Assembly (NCBI GenBank): GCA_015501075.1
Contig: JADNYJ010000126.1
Location: 1 to 64,000 of the forward strand
Direction of reading: 5' to 3'
DNA length: 64,000 nt
From: Gymnopilus junonius
Lineage: Eukaryota > Basidiomycota > Agaricomycetes > Agaricales > Galerinaceae
The notes beneath the pieces are model-generated. The model had not been told where the DNA came from. It did no database searches and saw only the letters and a program-made list of their open reading frames with translations. Shown in pieces: positions 23,505 to 36,416 of this stretch; position 1 is the first letter of the stretch, and each line of letters starts with the position of its first letter. Position numbers and translations under genes: made by a program.

Positions 23505-24606
23505 TCACTTCTTCCGAGCAAAAACATGTATGTGAGCCAATTTCGGTACACTTTGCAACCTCTGAGGAATCGATAAACCAAAGATCAGCATCCAATATAC
23601 ATCAACTCTTTGAAACAAATTACTAACAGGAGGATTAACAAACCACGCAGTCTCCCATACCTTTTCATCCCACCGATTCCTTACATACCTATGCACCTCA
23701 CTCCCGGCCTTCTCAATAAGCACCCTCTCTTTCTCAGTTGGAGGCGCGGATGCAATCATCTTATCCTGAGTAACGCACCATTCTGCAAGAGCCGGAAGAC
23801 ATACAGGCAGGTTAGAAGGCGAGGGCGGAGGGGTATCGGTGCCTGTAAATCCCCACAAGCCATCTTGGTCTATTCGCACTTTTATGGATTCATCAACTAG
23901 GTCGGGGTGGTATATGGGGACTTTAGTCCATATTAGGGTATGTTCAACTTCTGGAGGGACTGGTTATCAGATGCAAGTCAGTACGTTCAGTTGATGATCC
24001 GGTAGGCAGCCGCAGAATGTTACCTGAGTACGGCCAATCGTTTCTGGATGATACTTAGATACTCCTTTGGAGTTTCCCAACAAAAATAAGGGGGTGGCTG
24101 ATTGGGAGGAACGCCATTCGAGTCAGAAGAATTGATGTCATCGTAATTATTGTCGATGAGGGTCGATTTAAGAAGCGAGAGCGTATCAGGCTGTCCCCAT
24201 CGCAAGCGATAGTTCGTAAGGTAATTCACTACATGAACACAAGTTGTATAAGTCCAATTCAAGACAACTAGGAAAACTTACCCACAGAACCATATTGCTC
24301 CTTAATTCCAACAGCCCAGTCATCATATCTTCTCTGCAGGGCCCGATCTCGTTTCAGGAGGCCAAGATCCTACAGATCGTTTTCGAACCGCACATTCAGC
24401 ACGGATGAATAGAAATATTATTATGAGAAGGCGACAGACCCAGAGTTAACGAACGTCTTTAGCTGCTGCCAAGTAAATTTTGCAGGATAATGGACCAGTA
24501 ATTCCTCTCGTGTTGGTGGACCTGTGCAAAGTGGTACCGTTTCTGCGTTGAGATTTTGGTTGGTTTCGTAAGGAGGGCAGTTGAGGGTATAAGATAGAGA
24601 AGCCAT
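23505..24606 (-). CDS. DUF3605 protein, GIG1 (N-acetylglucosamine-induced protein 1) family
   Basis: Several exons on the minus strand give, in order: an N-terminus from the ATG at 24606, then REELLVHYPAKFTWQQLKTF, RALQRRYDDWAVGIKEQYG, YLTNYRLRWGQPDTLSLL, FCWETPKEYLSIIQ, KVRIDQDGLWGFTGTD and SEVHRYVRNRWDEKVWETAW. The end is HIHVFARKK with TGA at 23507-23505. This is the DUF3605 fold (Pfam name from memory), whose best-known member is Candida Gig1, induced by GlcNAc. The biochemical function is not known. Two introns are clear (about 24290-24250 and 23640-23580) and others are likely. The length of about 250-300 residues fits the family. No disruption was seen. Confidence 0.82.
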
Positions 24607-24765
24607 TCTGAGGATTGAAGAGCCAAAACCTGTGGGTATGATGTAGTGGGGATCGCGTCCTGGATGGCGAAAAAATGGATGACCGCTGACAACGTCCGCG
24701 ACAGTAGGAAACCTTAAGGCGGAAGCAGCGGACCGGACACTTTGGAAAGTAAAGCTCCGCGGTGC

Positions 24766-24781
24766 TTACGTAGCTACGTAA
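24766..24781. promoter_or_regulatory. 16-bp perfect palindrome upstream of the GIG1-like gene
   Basis: TTACGTAGCTACGTAA is a perfect palindrome 160 bp upstream of the GIG1-like ATG. It could be a binding site for a dimeric regulator, or the end of a small inverted-repeat element. The adjoining AATACCTGAGTTATC shares AACTCAGGTA (reverse strand) with sites at 8500 and 48208. Confidence 0.35.
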
Positions 24782-25094
24782 ATACCTGAGTTATCATTAG
24801 CGTAGTCAGCCAAATTTTATTACCAATTACCTTTAAAATTGTCAAGCGCTGACCCCTTTCACCGCAAACAATAATTACAAACTTCAAGCGTCCAAATCTT
24901 GAATTCAGGCATTCTAAGGGTGGTTGGCAAAGGCGCGGGTAAGCTCGATGACAATAATATTCTATATCTGAAGGAAAATGCTCACTGAACTCCACTAATT
25001 TTTGCATTAGACCACTCATATATAACGGATGGAACGGACGACTCCTGCCTACGAGACTTCTTGACACCAGATAATTGTTTTATAATAATTGAAC

Positions 25095-26670
25095 ATGTCG
25101 TCTTCCCAGTGGCGAAACACACACAAGAGGCTCTTCCAGTTCAAATCGAGGCTCTGAGCAACCCTGGCGGTCGAGAGGCTGGGGGCGGGGAAGAGGAAGA
25201 GGTATTACCTCTTCAAGACCAGGTGTTGGCGCTAGCCCCTTAGGAGAAAATATTTCTCCTGCCTCCGAAGCGCACTCGGCGGGGACATCATCAGAACCTC
25301 CAAATTCAAACGCTACAGCTAATAGGAGGCGCATGAACCTCATGGCGTCCGTGAGCAGAAGCAGCGGGTTAGAGAAAGACGGTGACGAGTAAGTATCTAG
25401 CTCGGTCTTTCCGAGTTGTCTACGCGTGTTGTCATGAAACTAGATGAAAACTCCCAGTTTGTCTTTCTCTGCCACAGTTTGAAGAATTACAACGCACAGG
25501 AAGAGTATCGGAGGTTTATCCAAGAGAAGGTGAGTGTTGTATTACTTTGGCTTTGTACTTCGTGGAGGATTTAAATGATGCTACAGGTGGACAACATCTT
25601 CGAGAACCACCGCAGGACCTCATTGGAATCGGAGAATGGGAGGAGACAGCGAATAGACGCACAGGAGAACTGCTCATCCTCTTTCGTAAGATTATCTTAC
25701 CCATTCCTTCACCGCAGTCGATCTCTGAACTATTTTCCTTATCTGCAGGCAAGTTAAGAGAAGGTGTCGCTTCCTCTAGTCGACGAGATACTTTTGCTTT
25801 AGAGGGTGAAATTTCCCATTTCTCACAAATAAACCAAACCGATCCTAATAGTTCCTCTCACAGTATACGAAACCTCGTTATACCTCTCAGTCACCTTCGA
25901 ATCGCCAAAACAGACAATCTCAATCATACCCCACGTCTTCCCTCCTAGATCCTCACCTTCCCTTCCCTTTCACCTTCAACAAGCACCAGCGCCACCTCCA
26001 CCCCCCTCCACCCTCCTTCAGCCCACAGCGTCCTTGTCTCTTTATTACACCACCTGGTGGTATCCTACCCCTCCCAAAGCACGTATTTTCAACAACTCGA
26101 GTCCATACCCCAAACCATCCTTCCTCCCACTTCTGAAGTCGCGAAATGTTGACTGTGCTTACCAAGTCTCTCAGAATGAGGAATTATGCTAAATTCTTGA
26201 GGTCTCTCTCGAAGGTCGTGCGTCATCTCTGTCCTTGAGGAAGTTCTGCAGCAGATCCAAGAGGATCGGATTTTCAAAAGACAGATATCGAAGCTGGCCT
26301 GGGGAATCTTTCTTTGTCGTCAACGATACCGATTTTGGCCAGCAAGTCCGATCTAGAGCAAGGCAGACAAGCAGTGTTGTTTCTTTTAGAAGCATTAAGG
26401 AAGAAGTCAGCTGAGACGGCCTGGACTATCATACGCTCTGCGTATCGAGAGCTCTCATGCGATCAATCCACAGTGGGTATGGGTACCAAAGCGTGGCTCG
26501 CTAGGTCACTTTGCCTGGAGCCTGTTCTGCATCTGTCAGGAAGTCGCGAGTCGCCGTCAGCAGAGGTTGATGTCGATGTCGAGAGTTGGTTGGAAGCCCG
26601 AGTTCCAGTTGGACATGTTCGGCGGAAAGAGGGCGTTGAAGGTAGGTGGATTGTGTGTAAAGTGCGATAA
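25095..26670 (+). pseudogene. Frameshifted gene of unknown function
   Basis: Coding fragments with good splice sites are spread over several frames. An Arg/Gly/Ser-rich start (WGRGRGRGITSSRP, about 25170) is out of frame with the ATG at 25095. The next usable ATG is 25333, leading into LKNYNAQEEYRRFIQEK across intron 25389-25477. A following piece NIFENHRRTSLE must shift by one base near 25667 to reach ELLILFRKLREGVASSSRRD. Further on, YETSLYLSVTFESPKQT, SLLHHLVVSYPSQSTYFQQL and SLRMRNYAKFLRSL lie in different frames. The last stretch, ETAWTIIRSAYREL and ARSLCLEPV with GHVRRKEGVEGRW, ends at 26670. I do not recognise the family with confidence. The fragments look conserved, so this is a decayed gene or a badly sequenced one. 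Confidence 0.6.
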
Positions 26671-27129
26671 TTTAACCAAGAATAGTATTAATGATGATTG
26701 CCGCATACATCTTTTGCTAATCATAAAGACATGTTCTTTCATCGGACACTCAACAGGTCAACTTTGAAGGTTGCGTTAACAAGCGGGAGGGTATCCTGGG
26801 CTAAGACCGCCAATCTTCGTCTAATCAACACTACTGAACAAACGTCCAGTGTTGACGTTGATTGACCACTTAGAAAGGTATCCTGATGAGCTCCTAGGTG
26901 CAGCGATCCTCCTCCTCACTTGGGCCTTCCCTCCAACACAAGAACGTCTACATACTTCCTTTATCTTTCCTCCTTTGTTGAGTGCCCGGCATTTATTATC
27001 ATAGGACCATAGCAAACATTAATATCAATGTCAAATCGATCAAACAAACACGATTAATTACACTTTCTATTCCACTATATGCTATTCAAAGTACGCGAAA
27101 GAAAGTGCGTTTAGAGATTTGAGTACCCG
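26671..27129. other. AT-rich spacer, nothing recognised
   Basis: No domain-bearing ORF or repeat was seen on either strand. It separates the pseudogene from the repeat cluster. Confidence 0.4.
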
Positions 27130-29380
27130 GTCTATCATAACAATGGACAAGATACCCAAGCCCAGCCCCGGGCCCGGCGACAAGGGAGCACAAGAGAGCC
27201 AAGCTCTCCACCCCCGGGGAAAAGGTTTAGACGAACCCAAATACCGAGAGATTTCTCCCGTAATATCCAGGTTCTAGGAAAGGGGGAAAAATACTACTTT
27301 ACGAAAAAAGAGAGAAAAAGAAATGTTGCCAGCGAGTTATTCTGGCCATTTAAGTGATGGGACGGGATCCTGTAAACTTTACCGCATGGTAGGAGGATCA
27401 ACCGCCGACAACACCCAAGGTTTTCGTGCTCAACGGACAACTGTCCAAGGCACAGTTGGACCCGACCCCGGGACCCTTGCAAGGGAGCATGACAAGAGAT
27501 CCTGGTCTGGTTGTTGGCCAGGGTCTCACCCCAGGAAGTGAAGTCACAGAAGAGAGATTAAAATTGAAGGTCGCGGCTATCGAGAAAGATAAGATGATCA
27601 GTTGATGAAAACCATGGCAGTCGTAAAGAAAACTGACATTTTTCGAACTGGCCGCTCAAGCCAGCGGTGCGCAAGCAAGGCTGGCCTTTTAAGCATGATA
27701 GAACAGGATCTAATTGTCATTATCGCCGCCTCGAGAGAAGCTTTGATAGCAGATCAACCACCTATAACGCCCAAGGATTTACATGCTCTAGCGGGCGACT
27801 GATGAAACAGTCGAACCGCCTCCGGGAACCCTGACGAGGGAGCGTGCGAGATATCCTGACCGTTGGCCAGGTTCTCGCCCCGGGAAATGAAGTCAATAGT
27901 CATAGAATAGAAAACTGCCCAAGCGAAGCATAGAGTATCACTGCACTGTTGAACACAAAGCGTCAGACAATAATTAATATGGCAGTCGTAAAAGAACGCA
28001 CATCAGTGAAGTGGCGGTATAGGCATAGCACATAGATACAGCTGGAAAAGAATAAATTTAACCGATAAAAACAATGACAACCACAAAAAAACTCACTCAT
28101 ACGGAAGGCTTAAGAAGCTACGTGGTCTTAGAGGAACGACTCAAAGGAGCCAAACCCAGCCCCGGGCCCACGACAAGGGAGCACGAAAAAGAGTTAAAGC
28201 TCTCCTACCCAGGGAAAAGGGTAGACGAACCCATAACATTGCAAGATTTCTCGCGCAATATTAGGATTCTGGGGAATGGGGGAAAAGGAGAAGAAGAAAA
28301 AAGAGAAAAAAGGAGTGCTGTTGAGACGGAAAAGGAGTCAGAAGAAGAGACGGTGATAATAATATTATACTCACTGTTTTGTTGGGCGTCCCACTTGATA
28401 ACCGCGAAGTGCAGTGCAAGTGGGACAAGTGACTCCAACTGACTTGGAGTTTGACCAGCCAGCTGACGAAGATTGAATTACCAACCATGCACTCTAGCAA
28501 AGTAAGCAAAAGCTGGTCTCTTGAGCGTAAAGGAACGGGATCTAATTAGCTTTAGCTGGGCCTCAAGTTAGAGAAACCAGTTAGAAAGATCAACCGCCTA
28601 TGACACCCAGGGTTTCGTGCTCTTAGCGGGCGACTGCCAAAGGCACAGCAAAACCCAGCCACCACCGGGACCCTTGCAAGGGAGTACGACGAGACACCCT
28701 AACCACAGCAGTGAGATACTGTAGCCATGATATCTCCCCGGGGAAAAAGAGAGAAAAGAAAAGCGACCCCGAAATCCAGATAGAGAATTGCTGTCGAAAG
28801 AATAAAGAGGACGTTTAGTGAACGAAGAACAGCATACAGACAAAAACTTACCCTTGGCTTTGTTGTCCCACTTGGCGACGACTCCCCGCGGCACAAGTGG
28901 GACGGATTTGCCAACAATGCACTCCTCCCAGAGTGAGCAAAGCTGGCCATTGAGCATGGTTAGACCTTGAAACCCCCAAGTCCTCGTCCCCGAATCCAAT
29001 GTGGTTAGACGACAGGGGGGTAGGTGTACCATGCCCAGTTGTCATGCACCTGGAGGAACCGGTCTACCTGTCCACGTTGCTACCATGTAGCACAGGACAT
29101 GCCTGAGACGAATCCAGCACAGGGCCAGCAAGAAGAGAGGGCCTTCAGGCGCTCCAGACCTCGAAAGGACGGATGGCAGCCAACTCCCCGCCCCGGAGGG
29201 ACTTGCTGCGAGACGACTAGAAAAAGACGTGTCAGTAAAAGACCAACAGGTAGTATTACAGTGAACTCACCAAGAGCGACGACAACCCCAAGAGCACAAC
29301 GAAAACGTTCTCCTAGGGAGAAGGTCTCGAAGGCAGATGGGGAGTCGGAAACTGAAGGCCTTGGAAGGAAACGACCGTCC
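27130..29380. repeat. Cluster of diverged GC-rich tandem modules
   Basis: A recurring module carries CCCGGG(A/C)CC, then (C/A)AAGGGAGCA or its variants, and a few tens of bases later CCCC(G)GG(G)AA. Copies are at about 27165, 27470, 27820, 28160 and 28660, with a weaker one near 29195. A second motif, ATCAACC(G/A)CC...CACCCAAGG..TT...TGCTC, precedes three of them (27397, 27755, 28589). ATGGCAGTCGTAAA occurs at 27613 and 27979. Two segments with paired CCCACTTG and CAAGTGGGAC lie at about 28390-28430 and 28865-28905. The repeats are 70-85% alike by eye and unevenly spaced. No long ORF spans them. Short conserved peptides can be read on either strand (for example PGTLAREH on plus, LPCKGPG on minus), so coding ancestry is possible but not shown. 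Confidence 0.65.
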
Positions 29381-32300
29381 TTTTAAACCTTTTGGTGGGT
29401 CTCGGACTCGTTGCCTGTCGCACGGGGAAACTGTGTCATTTCTCCGGTCCCTGACAGATAGATCTCCGAGCTAATTAGCCTGGGAGTGCGTTCCTTCAGG
29501 GTTGACTCGAAAATTCGTTGGTGATGACATCGGTTAACTAGTCTGCAGTCTGCAGATCGCCAGAGACCCAGACATCCTCCTAAATGGGCCACAAATCCGT
29601 GGATACCATAACCAACAGACCGCGTGTCCCTCCAAGAACCTGCCTGTGGGCACTGGGCGGTGATGCGGCATAAAAGCTTGCTCCTAATCGATTGTGGGCA
29701 CATTCTGACAGGAAATTCGAAATGTGACCGACCTAGGCCGAGATAAGAGAATGCCTGAAGAGCCGATGTCCGGGCTGTCCAAATGGAACTGCACAAAAGC
29801 AGGGAGTGCACTGAAGTCGCATTGAAGACTTTGGACAGAGCTAATATGTGCTGTAGACTCAGTAAAGTGCTGGCTAGATTATAAGACAATCATTGAATCA
29901 AGGGCGTGATTTAATTTGTGTACACGTGAAGTTACTTTCGCGTTTCTGTGACAATTTCAACCTGGACGGTCAACGGTCACTTTCAAATGCAATGAGCAGT
30001 TGAACCTCCTGTGCGCTCAGAGGAGACACCCCTTATTCGTCAACTCAGAACTTACCAGCTGCTATGAATGAATCTTGAGCCATCGACTCTGCATCCTCCG
30101 TTTCTCGGAGCACAGCCGAGGAATCGGATGACTTGTAAGTTGTCGCCATCCCAGTTGGTAGCTCTGAACTAGTATTTCGCTTCCAGGCATCATTAGTCCC
30201 GGGATATATGACACGCCTCCGCTTTCCTCCATGCGCAGCTTCTAATTCAACTCGTATATTCTCAAGTCAGCGCCTTGAACTTTCCTATTTCTCCAACATC
30301 TGAATCATCTGATTCTGTTCCCCTGCTTTCAAGCTTCTATTAATCCCTGTGTTTTCCTCTGAAATTCACAAGGTAGTTTGAAATGAGAGCCTTGTATTTC
30401 TCAGCCTGATCAGGCTTGATTGGTTTCCTTCAATTTAATTTGGCGACCATGTTCGGCCGCTCTCATCCCTTCCCAGTCCACACCATTAACCTCGTGTTCC
30501 AGGCCTCCTTCCATTTTAACTCGGCTCTTATATTGCACCTCACCGCGGCTCGCGTCTCAAGGTCTGATGTGCTCATATCAATGGTCTCAGGGTGATTTTC
30601 CACGCCTTTTTGCGGTGCCAAGGGTGCACTTGACTGATCCGACCTTTACACGGTTAAGGACGTTCCTTGGGACCCTGACCTTGAGTTATGATGCTCCAAT
30701 GCATCTTCCTAGAATTTCCGCACTGCCTGTGGGCACGTCAGTCCAAATTCGTGCCTAATGAACGGCAAAAAAATATATGCTGAAATCGAATCAGAGTGAT
30801 TCCTTACACGAACAGTTGTCTCCGAGAATGTGAAGCCTCCAGAAGCTTCGAATTCGATGTGTACAGTCTGAATAGCAAGTAGGGGAGACAACGGACTGAA
30901 GGAATGAAATTCATCATATGTGATCCCCCTCGTCCGCATCCCCTGCTTTTGGTTGTTATTTCATATCTTTTCAGCGATTACTAACGACTGTTTAAATAAC
31001 ATTAACAGAACCAATTTTCTGAACCTTAAGTGGGATTTTTTACCATTTCTTTTTTTCGGGGTTTTTTCTGATCTTTCAGCTCTGGAGGTACTGGGTATCA
31101 AGAATTGCTGTTATTCTATGAAGATGCCCATGACGCAGCCAAGCATCGGAAGGACTTGTTGACTCGCATGGATAGACACTGTCTCGCCTGTCCCCACTTT
31201 TACCTCCCCGACCAGATTATCCTCCATCCTCTGGTGCGGACAACCAATTGTGTTGCATTTGAATTTTAAGATAACCATTGCTCTTCACACCATATCAATT
31301 TCGCGTTCCGTCTGCACCAAAACTTCGCTCACCGCCGCACAACGGCACTGCGTTCCACAGCCCACATCTATCCGTTTCACCGTCTATATTTGGTCCTCGC
31401 CGATTCGCAAACTTGAAGGGATCCTTTTCCACTTTGCGCTCTGCTGCTGACCGTGCGGCGTGTATATTTTTAAATGGTCTTCAAGGTTGCCTCAGCATCA
31501 CTGGCCGTACCCTCTTTGTCAACGTCATCGCCCGTAGTCCAGGAAGAGGAATTCTAATTGTCGTGGTCACTCTTCCGGAATTTCCCCTCTGCATGCTTCT
31601 CATTTTGGTGCTTGTCAGGATACATACCAATTGAAAATCCCACATACCAGCGGTGTATGATACACTGGTGTATATATTCGCTTTAACGTTTTTGGGGTTG
31701 ATTTTTGGGCTTGTCCCTGGATGATGATTTAGGAGATGGCTCGTGAGTTGGGCTTTCCTGGTTGGGGTCTGATCATCGTGTGCAGCTTTGGACGGTTTTC
31801 CAAATTACGCTGGCTCTTGAATCGTGCTATTTCTGCCTTTGCTAACGTCAACTCTGGCACACCTCCGTTTAAGCATACTCTTCTCAACTTGTTGCTATTT
31901 CCACCCATTAGTTTGAATTCCTGATATAAACTCAACCCGCTATAGCCTGGGATATTTTCTTCTGAAACTTTGGTTCCATGCACACGTTTACATTCCTCGG
32001 AACTTTCATCTCAGCTGGCGGCGTCGGGTGCGTACTTTATCTCCCCAACAACACCCACAGGTCAGGCCGCTAGTCTTTGTTTACCCATATCTCGGAATTG
32101 ACACCAACGAATTACCTCTTATTAAATGCCTGACAGTCGGGTTGGCACTATCACTAACGAACCTGTTCACCATCCTTGCTACATTCAGTCAATATAAGGT
32201 TGATCTCAAGCTTTAGACTAGTCCCATTAGCGGTGCAGTCACTTTTGTTATATATACTGGTAAGTAGGTCGACCTCACTTCCGTTTTCTTTATTTTTTTG

Positions 32301-32871
32301 TCTCGTCGTGTCGTCGTGGACCATGAATACAAGTGAACTACACAAACTTGGTCGAAATTGTTTCAAATGGTAGCATGTTCCATCCGCTGTTTACCACCTT
32401 ACTAGGCACCAAGACATGATCTAGAAAGCGCGGTCGAAGCAACCGGTATTCATTAGTTTAATTAAACTGCTTCTTGTACCTTTCGCGAGAAGTGCTTCAG
32501 AAGAGTCATACACATAATCGTCTGCAGAGGACCAAAAGAAGGCGATCTTAGCCCTCTTCTTCCGGTGACCCGAAGAACAGATAAGATATGGTTTAGTACT
32601 CGGAAGTTCGCACCGGTCCTACTCATATGCTAGTACTTTCAGTAACGTATTATGTACTGAAATACTTCTGAACCAGAGTGTACTCAGGCGGGTTAAAAGA
32701 CTCTTCTATTGCCGGTTCTAAAATAGTGATTACAACCATAGGTTGAGAAGGGTTCTAAATTTACGATATCGACTTGTAATTCCCTGAGCATCGATCAAAA
32801 CATTTATTTGGATATAAGCAAGAAAATGGTGACGTCCACGTCGACCGTAATGGATGAAACTTTCATGTCGT
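29381..32871. other. 3.5 kb without a recognisable gene
   Basis: ORFs of 60-168 codons occur on both strands but none shows a known domain, a plausible exon chain or a coding-like pattern. The longest, on the minus strand at 29889-29383, directly abuts the repeat cluster. A short plus-strand start near 31978 with a possible 33-bp intron ending CACAG leads nowhere. It reads as decayed or intergenic DNA next to the repeat cluster. Confidence 0.45.
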
Positions 32872-34208
<1,337 letters not shown>

Positions 34209-35096
34209 CGTTGACGTAGACTTGTTGTACAAAGTCGAAGAAGAGAGGATAGAAACAGTCGCCCAGCTTCTACGCAAGGTGCCCGTGAAGACCGTACGAT
34301 ACAGCGTCGTTGCAGAAGATAACTTACAAAGCCCTGGGTAAATGGAGACCGGGATCGATTATATCTCGGAAAATGGAGGTCACAAGCTTTGACTGATGCG
34401 GTTATGTAACCATGGTCATTGCTGATCCATCCATCCACGTGAGAGAAAGGAGATAAGATTACTCCTATGGTAATGATGCCACTTGTTGGCAGTTGCATGG
34501 TCGAGAAGTTTATTCACCTTGTGGTTGCCTATACAGGAGGCAAAAAATAATACCTTTTGAGAAAGAATAAGAGGCAGCTGCTTCTCAACAACAAAAATAT
34601 TAGGTCCGAGCAAGTTGGTCCCAATCTAAATTCAGGTCAAAAGCTTAGTCGAACTCAGTGATTGTTCAGCTGTGAAGCCTTCAATTTGTATACCAAACCA
34701 AGGCGACCAAGACGCACACACTTGAGATTGAAAAATCACGCCTTCGAAAAGACCGGGACCCAGCAACAAATATTGACGTTTCTGCTCAAAATAACATTTT
34801 AGACTTGAAGCTTGATTCCAGTGGGATTACATTTCGTCCTCGGAAGTCAAGATGTCCGCATGGTATAAGCCTATACAACGCGAAGAAATTGACTGGAGAA
34901 TACTCTTGAACTAGACAAAACTGGAAGCTAGTTTGATTATAATTCCCGGCTTTACAAAAGCGAATGGTACATAAATACATAAAATGCTATTGGTACATTA
35001 ATCCTTAACGCGTGTTGGCTGAGGAGTAGTGCCTAAAGAATTAGAAGTTCCGAGTGAATCCAAAATCGAAGGGTCCACATGAGTATCCACTAGTGA
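34209..35096. other. Promoter of TRR1 and 3' region of the SDR gene
   Basis: No independent gene is seen. About 100 bp next to the TRR1 ATG continue its reading frame without a stop or ATG. A TATA-like GATATAATC (minus strand) lies near 34355. The remainder is AT-rich. Confidence 0.4.
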
Positions 35097-36416
35097 TCAA
35101 TAATTGCTAGCCACTGTGCCAATTCGACCGCCATCGACGAGCCAGACGGCGCCGTTAACATAGGCGCCTGCCTGACTGCAAGGAAGAGAATAGTCCCAGC
35201 CATATCCTGGAAAAATTCTGTAAGGCAGTTCCGACGTTTCAATAAAATATAAAGTACCTCTTGTGTGCCCGCTCTACGCAGAGGCACGCCCTCAGCCATG
35301 GATCTTGGGTCAAGCTTGCCGTTCGGCGTCGGAGATGTCGTCATTTCTGCAGGAACGAGAGTCCATGAGAAACGGTGTAATAGTCAGCGTGCTGAATAAA
35401 GAGGTCTCGGTCTTTTGGACATACCGCTAGGCCAGACACCAGGTGCCAGGACGTTACTGCGTATTCCCCATGGTGCCAACAGATTCGCCATCAATTTACC
35501 CAAGTGTGTGCAGGCGCTTTTCGAGAGCGTATATGACGGTGATAGTACCTTGGCGTCCAGGCGGAACGACCCGGATGAGGAGACAGACAGTACTTGCGAG
35601 GTATGATAGGGCGGCCGTGAGAGACCACGATCAGGGGCCGGAATGATAATCTTTGACGTCTAATGTTTCCTTGATGCAAGAGGTCAAGAAATGCTACTGT
35701 GGTGTAGTATACAGCTGTAACATTCGTCAAGAATGATTCAGCAAAATCTTCAGGAGATCCGCTATCCCAAAGAGCGCTTTGGAAAGCTTTGATGGATGGA
35801 GCCGAAGGGCCACGGGTCGGAGATGCAGGAGGTGATGGTGGATGAGCAATGTCAGGCTCGTCTTCAGGCGACGGAAGTGGATGTGGAAACAAATTCCTGG
35901 CAATACCAGCGTTGTTGATAAGTACATCAATATAGCCGTGCCGACTCCTGACAGCGTCGACAATATTCAACAAACTGTCCCGGTCAGTGACATCACCCTC
36001 TACTGGGATAAGTTTGTTAAAACTCTGTGAAGTGTCGTCAGTCGCGCTTATATTAGAAATGGGCGCAAGGACGAGTTTCTGGCGTACATTATTTTCTGCG
36101 GCAGCCTTGTCCAATGTTTCCTTCCTGCGCCCTACAATGTATACAGTCGCGCCGTTGTTCTCCAGGGCTTTGGCCATCATTAGGCCTATGCCTGATAGGT
36201 GAATATGATTCATAAGAGGGACGAGATCGATGGCATCTTGGCAAATTTAGAAGTATGGCGCACCGGTTCCGCCACCTGTGATAACTACAACGAGACCCTC
36301 CACATCGAAGAGACTTGATGGCGCAACGTAGACAGGTGGGGATGCATACCAATGACTTCTGGCTCAAGCAAGGTCGCGCCAGACGTCGAGGGGGAGGGGA
36401 AAGAAGACGAAGCCAT
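35097..36416 (-). CDS. Short-chain dehydrogenase/reductase (SDR)
   Basis: The start MASSSFPSPSTSGATL (ATG 36416) precedes an intron and then VVVITGGGTG|IGLMMAKALENNG, the Rossmann TGxxxGIG motif split by a 60-70 bp intron. The coenzyme loop VYIVGRRKETLDKAA and the NNAG motif (VLINNAGIARN) follow. The catalytic YxxxK is in SYTLSKSACTHLGKLMANLL, and the C-terminus is GAYVNGAVWLVDGGRIGTV with TGA at 35099-35097. The fold is the classical SDR; the substrate cannot be inferred. Between NIRRQ (about 35670) and the strand leading to VLSVSSSGSFRLD (about 35600) the frame changes. That is either a short unplaced intron or a 1-nt indel. An insert rich in Pro/Ser follows NNAG, longer than usual. Confidence 0.82.

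Noticed and set aside
27130..29380. CRISPR array
   Set aside because: Modules are long, diverged and unevenly spaced, with no short identical repeats separated by uniform spacers, and the genome is eukaryotic.
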